Positions 13,135-14,869 of a stretch of DNA of 14,869 nt are shown here, piece after piece. The notes under the pieces were generated by a model. The model was not told where the DNA came from. It saw nothing but the letters and a program-made list of their open reading frames with translations, and made no database searches. Made by a program: the position numbers and the translations under genes. The first letter of the stretch is position 1, and each line of letters starts with the position of its first letter. The DNA lies in the NCBI GenBank assembly GCA_023266695.1, contig JAHFPO010000047.1:1-14869 (forward strand), in the 5' to 3' direction. The stretch is from Hyphomicrobiales bacterium. GTDB taxonomy: Bacteria; Pseudomonadota; Alphaproteobacteria; Rhizobiales; Xanthobacteraceae.

Positions 13135-14010
13135 TCAGGTTCGCGCCAGCAGCTCCGTCCGTTGTCGCAGGAATCTGGTCGCCTCCTCATCGGTGGTGAA
13201 GCGCGATAGTTCCCCCGGCTGGATCAGGCGCCCGATGGTGGCGCGCAGCGTGTAGCCGCGTTTGTTGGTAAATTCACCGACCAGTAATAAGTTTTGCAGC
13301 GGCGGGCAAAACATGCCGGCGAGTTGAAAACTCCAACCGTTGCGACCGTGGAAATAAACCGGCAGAACCGCCGCACCGGTTCGCCGGGCCAATACGGCGA
13401 TGTGCGGGCTCCAAGGCCGGTCGGCTATGGACAAGCGGCGCCATTGGAAACGCGCCGCGCGGCCCGCGGGAAATATCGCCAGCGTTCCACCGCGGGCGAG
13501 CAACTGAAACGACTGGCGCCAAGCCCGCACGTTGATCTGTCGTCTACTCCGGCTTCGCAACGGGTCCACGAAGATCCACCGGTTCTGTAATTCGGGAATC
13601 GCCGAGAGCAGGTAGAACGACATTTGAGCTACATCCGGTCTTCTCGACAGCAACAGCACGTCGATCGCCAAGCCTTCGATCATACCGAAGGGGTGGTTCG
13701 CGACCGCGATCAAGGGTCCGGTCGCCGGGATGGTGTCGATAGGCCGGCCGGCAAACTCGACATGCACACGCATCGCATCGAGAAACGTGCGCGAGAAATC
13801 GGCCGGCTCGCACGGCGGCAACTGGCTGTAGATCGCATTGAATCGGTGGAAACTCCAATGCCATAATAAGAATCGGTTTATCGCTTCCATCAATGGGCGC
13901 GGTAGATATTTACTCGTGAAGTTTATGCCGAGTACTTCGGTATTGCGAACAGAGGTCATTATGGATTTCTCGACGTTAGACAACTCAAAGAGGCGGATAA
14001 CCCGTGGCAT
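13135..14010 (-). CDS. Lysophospholipid acyltransferase-like protein, tandem copy 1
   Basis: A 291-residue PlsC/LPLAT-superfamily protein. Block I is NHPFGMIEG (105-113): His106 is followed by five residues and Glu112, not the standard HX4D. Block II is NRWIFVDPLRSRSR (143-156), block III LAIFPAGRAARF (178-188), and block IV AAVLPVYFHGRN (213-224). This pattern matches the haemolysin-like acyltransferase subgroup, which transfers acyl chains to lysolipids or ornithine lipids at the inner membrane; the real acceptor is unknown. No clear membrane helix is seen. Start is uncertain: ATG 14010 (used here), GTG 14013, or ATG 13959, all in frame; none has a strong ribosome-binding site. It is a paralogue of the gene at 14177, aligned at a constant 1042-bp offset, and its promoter would lie in or near the gor relic. 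Confidence 0.83.
   Translation of the reverse strand: MPRVIRLFELSNVEKSIMTSVRNTEVLGINFTSKYLPRPLMEAINRFLLWHWSFHRFNAIYSQLPPCEPADFSRTFLDAMRVHVEFAGRPIDTIPATGPLIAVANHPFGMIEGLAIDVLLLSRRPDVAQMSFYLLSAIPELQNRWIFVDPLRSRSRRQINVRAWRQSFQLLARGGTLAIFPAGRAARFQWRRLSIADRPWSPHIAVLARRTGAAVLPVYFHGRNGWSFQLAGMFCPPLQNLLLVGEFTNKRGYTLRATIGRLIQPGELSRFTTDEEATRFLRQRTELLART
13514..13609. repeat. 96-bp exact block shared with 14556-14651
   Basis: Within the two acyltransferase paralogues, 13514-13609 and 14556-14651 are identical over 96 bp, while the flanks of the same genes differ regularly. The block encodes the LSAIPELQNRWIFVDPLRSR segment and the arginine-rich stretch after it. Confidence 0.9.
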
Positions 14011-14046
14011 CACTCAGGTATCGTACCTCTCACGGCATATCGCTGA

Positions 14047-14127
14047 GCTGCGCGCGGCCATTATCGCACCTCGTTCCGTCCGCTGAAAGCCACACTCTCG
14101 GGTCGCGCCACCCGCATTGAACGCTGG
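14047..14127 (+). pseudogene. Relic of a gor-like gene between the two acyltransferase copies
   Basis: Reading from 14065 the frame encodes RTSFRPLKATLSGRAT, which matches RTVFRPLKATLSGRAT of the intact Gor (residues 370-385, DNA 12863-12910) at 15 of 16 residues. At DNA level 37 of 48 bases agree, and 9 of the 11 differences are synonymous third-position changes. An in-frame TGA at 14044-14046 closes the frame upstream, and the similarity fades after about 14127. Only about 20-25 codons survive, so no product is expected. Confidence 0.75.
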
Positions 14128-14176
14128 CCGGGCCCGGATTCGAGATTCCGGGAAGCGGGATGGAGCTCGCAGGCCG

Positions 14177-14869
14177 TCACCATCGCGCCAGCATCTCCGT
14201 CTCTCGTCGCAGGAATCCGATCGCCGCCTCGTCGGTCATGAAGCGCGATAGTTCCCCCGGCTGGATCAGGCGCCCGATGGTGGCGCGCAGCGTGCGGCCG
14301 CGTTTGTTGTTAAACTCACGGATGACGGATAGGTATCGCAGCGGCGGGCAAAGCATGCCGGCGAGTTGGAACTTCCAACTGTTACGGCCGTGGAAATAAA
14401 CCGGTAGAACCGACGCAGCGGTTCGCCGGGCGAGCGCAGCGATGTGCGGGCTCCAAGGCGGGTCGGCGATGGACAAGCGGCGCCAGTGGAAGCGCGCCAC
14501 GCGGCCCGAGGGAAATACCGCCAGCGCCCCGCCGCGGTCGAGCAACTGGAACGATTGGCGCCAAGCCCGCACGTTGATCTGTCGTCTACTCCGGCTTCGC
14601 AACGGGTCCACGAAGATCCACCGGTTCTGTAATTCGGGAATCGCCGAGAGCGGATAGACCGCCATGACGGCGACGTCCGGCCTCCTCGACAGCAACATCG
14701 CATCCAGCATAAAGCCTTCGATCAACCCGAATGGGTGGTTCGCGACCACGACCAAGGGGCCGGTCGCCGGAATGGTGTCGATGGACCGGCCGGTAAATTC
14801 GACACGCACGCGCATCGCTTCGAGAATCGTGCGCGAGAAATCGGCCGGCTCGCACGGCGGCAACTGGCT
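14177..14869 (-). CDS. Lysophospholipid acyltransferase-like protein, tandem copy 2 (5' end outside window)
   Basis: The frame stays open to the window edge and reads SQLPPCEPADFSRT as in copy 1, so the real start lies beyond 14869; the 231 codons seen correspond to residues about 62-291 of copy 1. The blocks are NHPFGLIEG, NRWIFVDPLRSRSR, LAVFPSGRVARF and ASVLPVYFHGRN, the same unusual HX5E arrangement as copy 1. By eye about four in five residues are identical, with no insertion or deletion over the shared length. Differences cluster after NHPFG (FMLDAM for LAIDVL, VAVMAVYP for VAQMSFYL) and near RYLSVIREFNN, which could change the acyl or acceptor site. Stop at 14177. Function as for copy 1, unproven. 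Confidence 0.83.
   Translation of the reverse strand, partial: SQLPPCEPADFSRTILEAMRVRVEFTGRSIDTIPATGPLVVVANHPFGLIEGFMLDAMLLSRRPDVAVMAVYPLSAIPELQNRWIFVDPLRSRSRRQINVRAWRQSFQLLDRGGALAVFPSGRVARFHWRRLSIADPPWSPHIAALARRTAASVLPVYFHGRNSWKFQLAGMLCPPLRYLSVIREFNNKRGRTLRATIGRLIQPGELSRFMTDEAAIGFLRRETEMLARW

Noticed and set aside
1..14869. CRISPR array
   Set aside because: No regularly spaced direct repeats were seen; the repeats present are palindromic elements and a gene duplication.

Overview
The window looks like chromosomal DNA of an alphaproteobacterium of the order Hyphomicrobiales (Rhizobiales), probably near Bradyrhizobium/Rhodopseudomonas/Rhodoplanes. The reasons are high GC in most genes, the types of glutathione reductase, GabD, RpiA and MCP-PilZ proteins encoded, a CtrA-like box, and palindromic repeats with the AGTGGGCACCGGTT core that I recall from genomes of this group. 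No database search was possible, so family names rest on motifs and overall protein appearance.

Layout. 1-484 (-): 5' part of moaA. 622-1011 (+): a DUF971 protein, divergent from moaA. 1200-3482 (+): an accessory-looking two-gene operon, a class II Fic AMP-transferase with a C-terminal winged helix and an overlapping or adjacent DUF3800 protein (RNase H-like fold predicted). Its promoter carries a perfect 13-bp-arm palindrome that covers the -10 box, ribosome-binding site and start codon; the second gene is clearly lower in GC than the surroundings. 3714-4322 (-): secreted L,D-transpeptidase. 4356-4430 (-): tRNA-Val(CAC). 4498-6285 (-): cytosolic chemoreceptor with a PilZ domain and a Cache-like C-terminus, preceded by a CtrA-like box. 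6410-7099 (-): phosphoglycolate phosphatase. 7324-8097 (-): orphan ModA-like periplasmic binding protein. 8486-9934 (+): gabD, then rpiA (9943), a secreted DUF2059 protein (10801) and gor (11756). Two composite palindromic repeats lie between the last three genes. 13135-14869 (-): two tandem paralogous lysophospholipid-acyltransferase-like genes with a decayed scrap of a gor-like gene between them.

Most of the window is housekeeping: molybdopterin synthesis, wall cross-linking, glycolate detoxification, pentose phosphates, and GABA/succinate semialdehyde and glutathione metabolism. The parts worth a second look are the Fic-DUF3800 module with its apparent autoregulatory operator, the duplicated acyltransferase/gor relic, the composite repeats, and the CtrA-like box upstream of the chemoreceptor.
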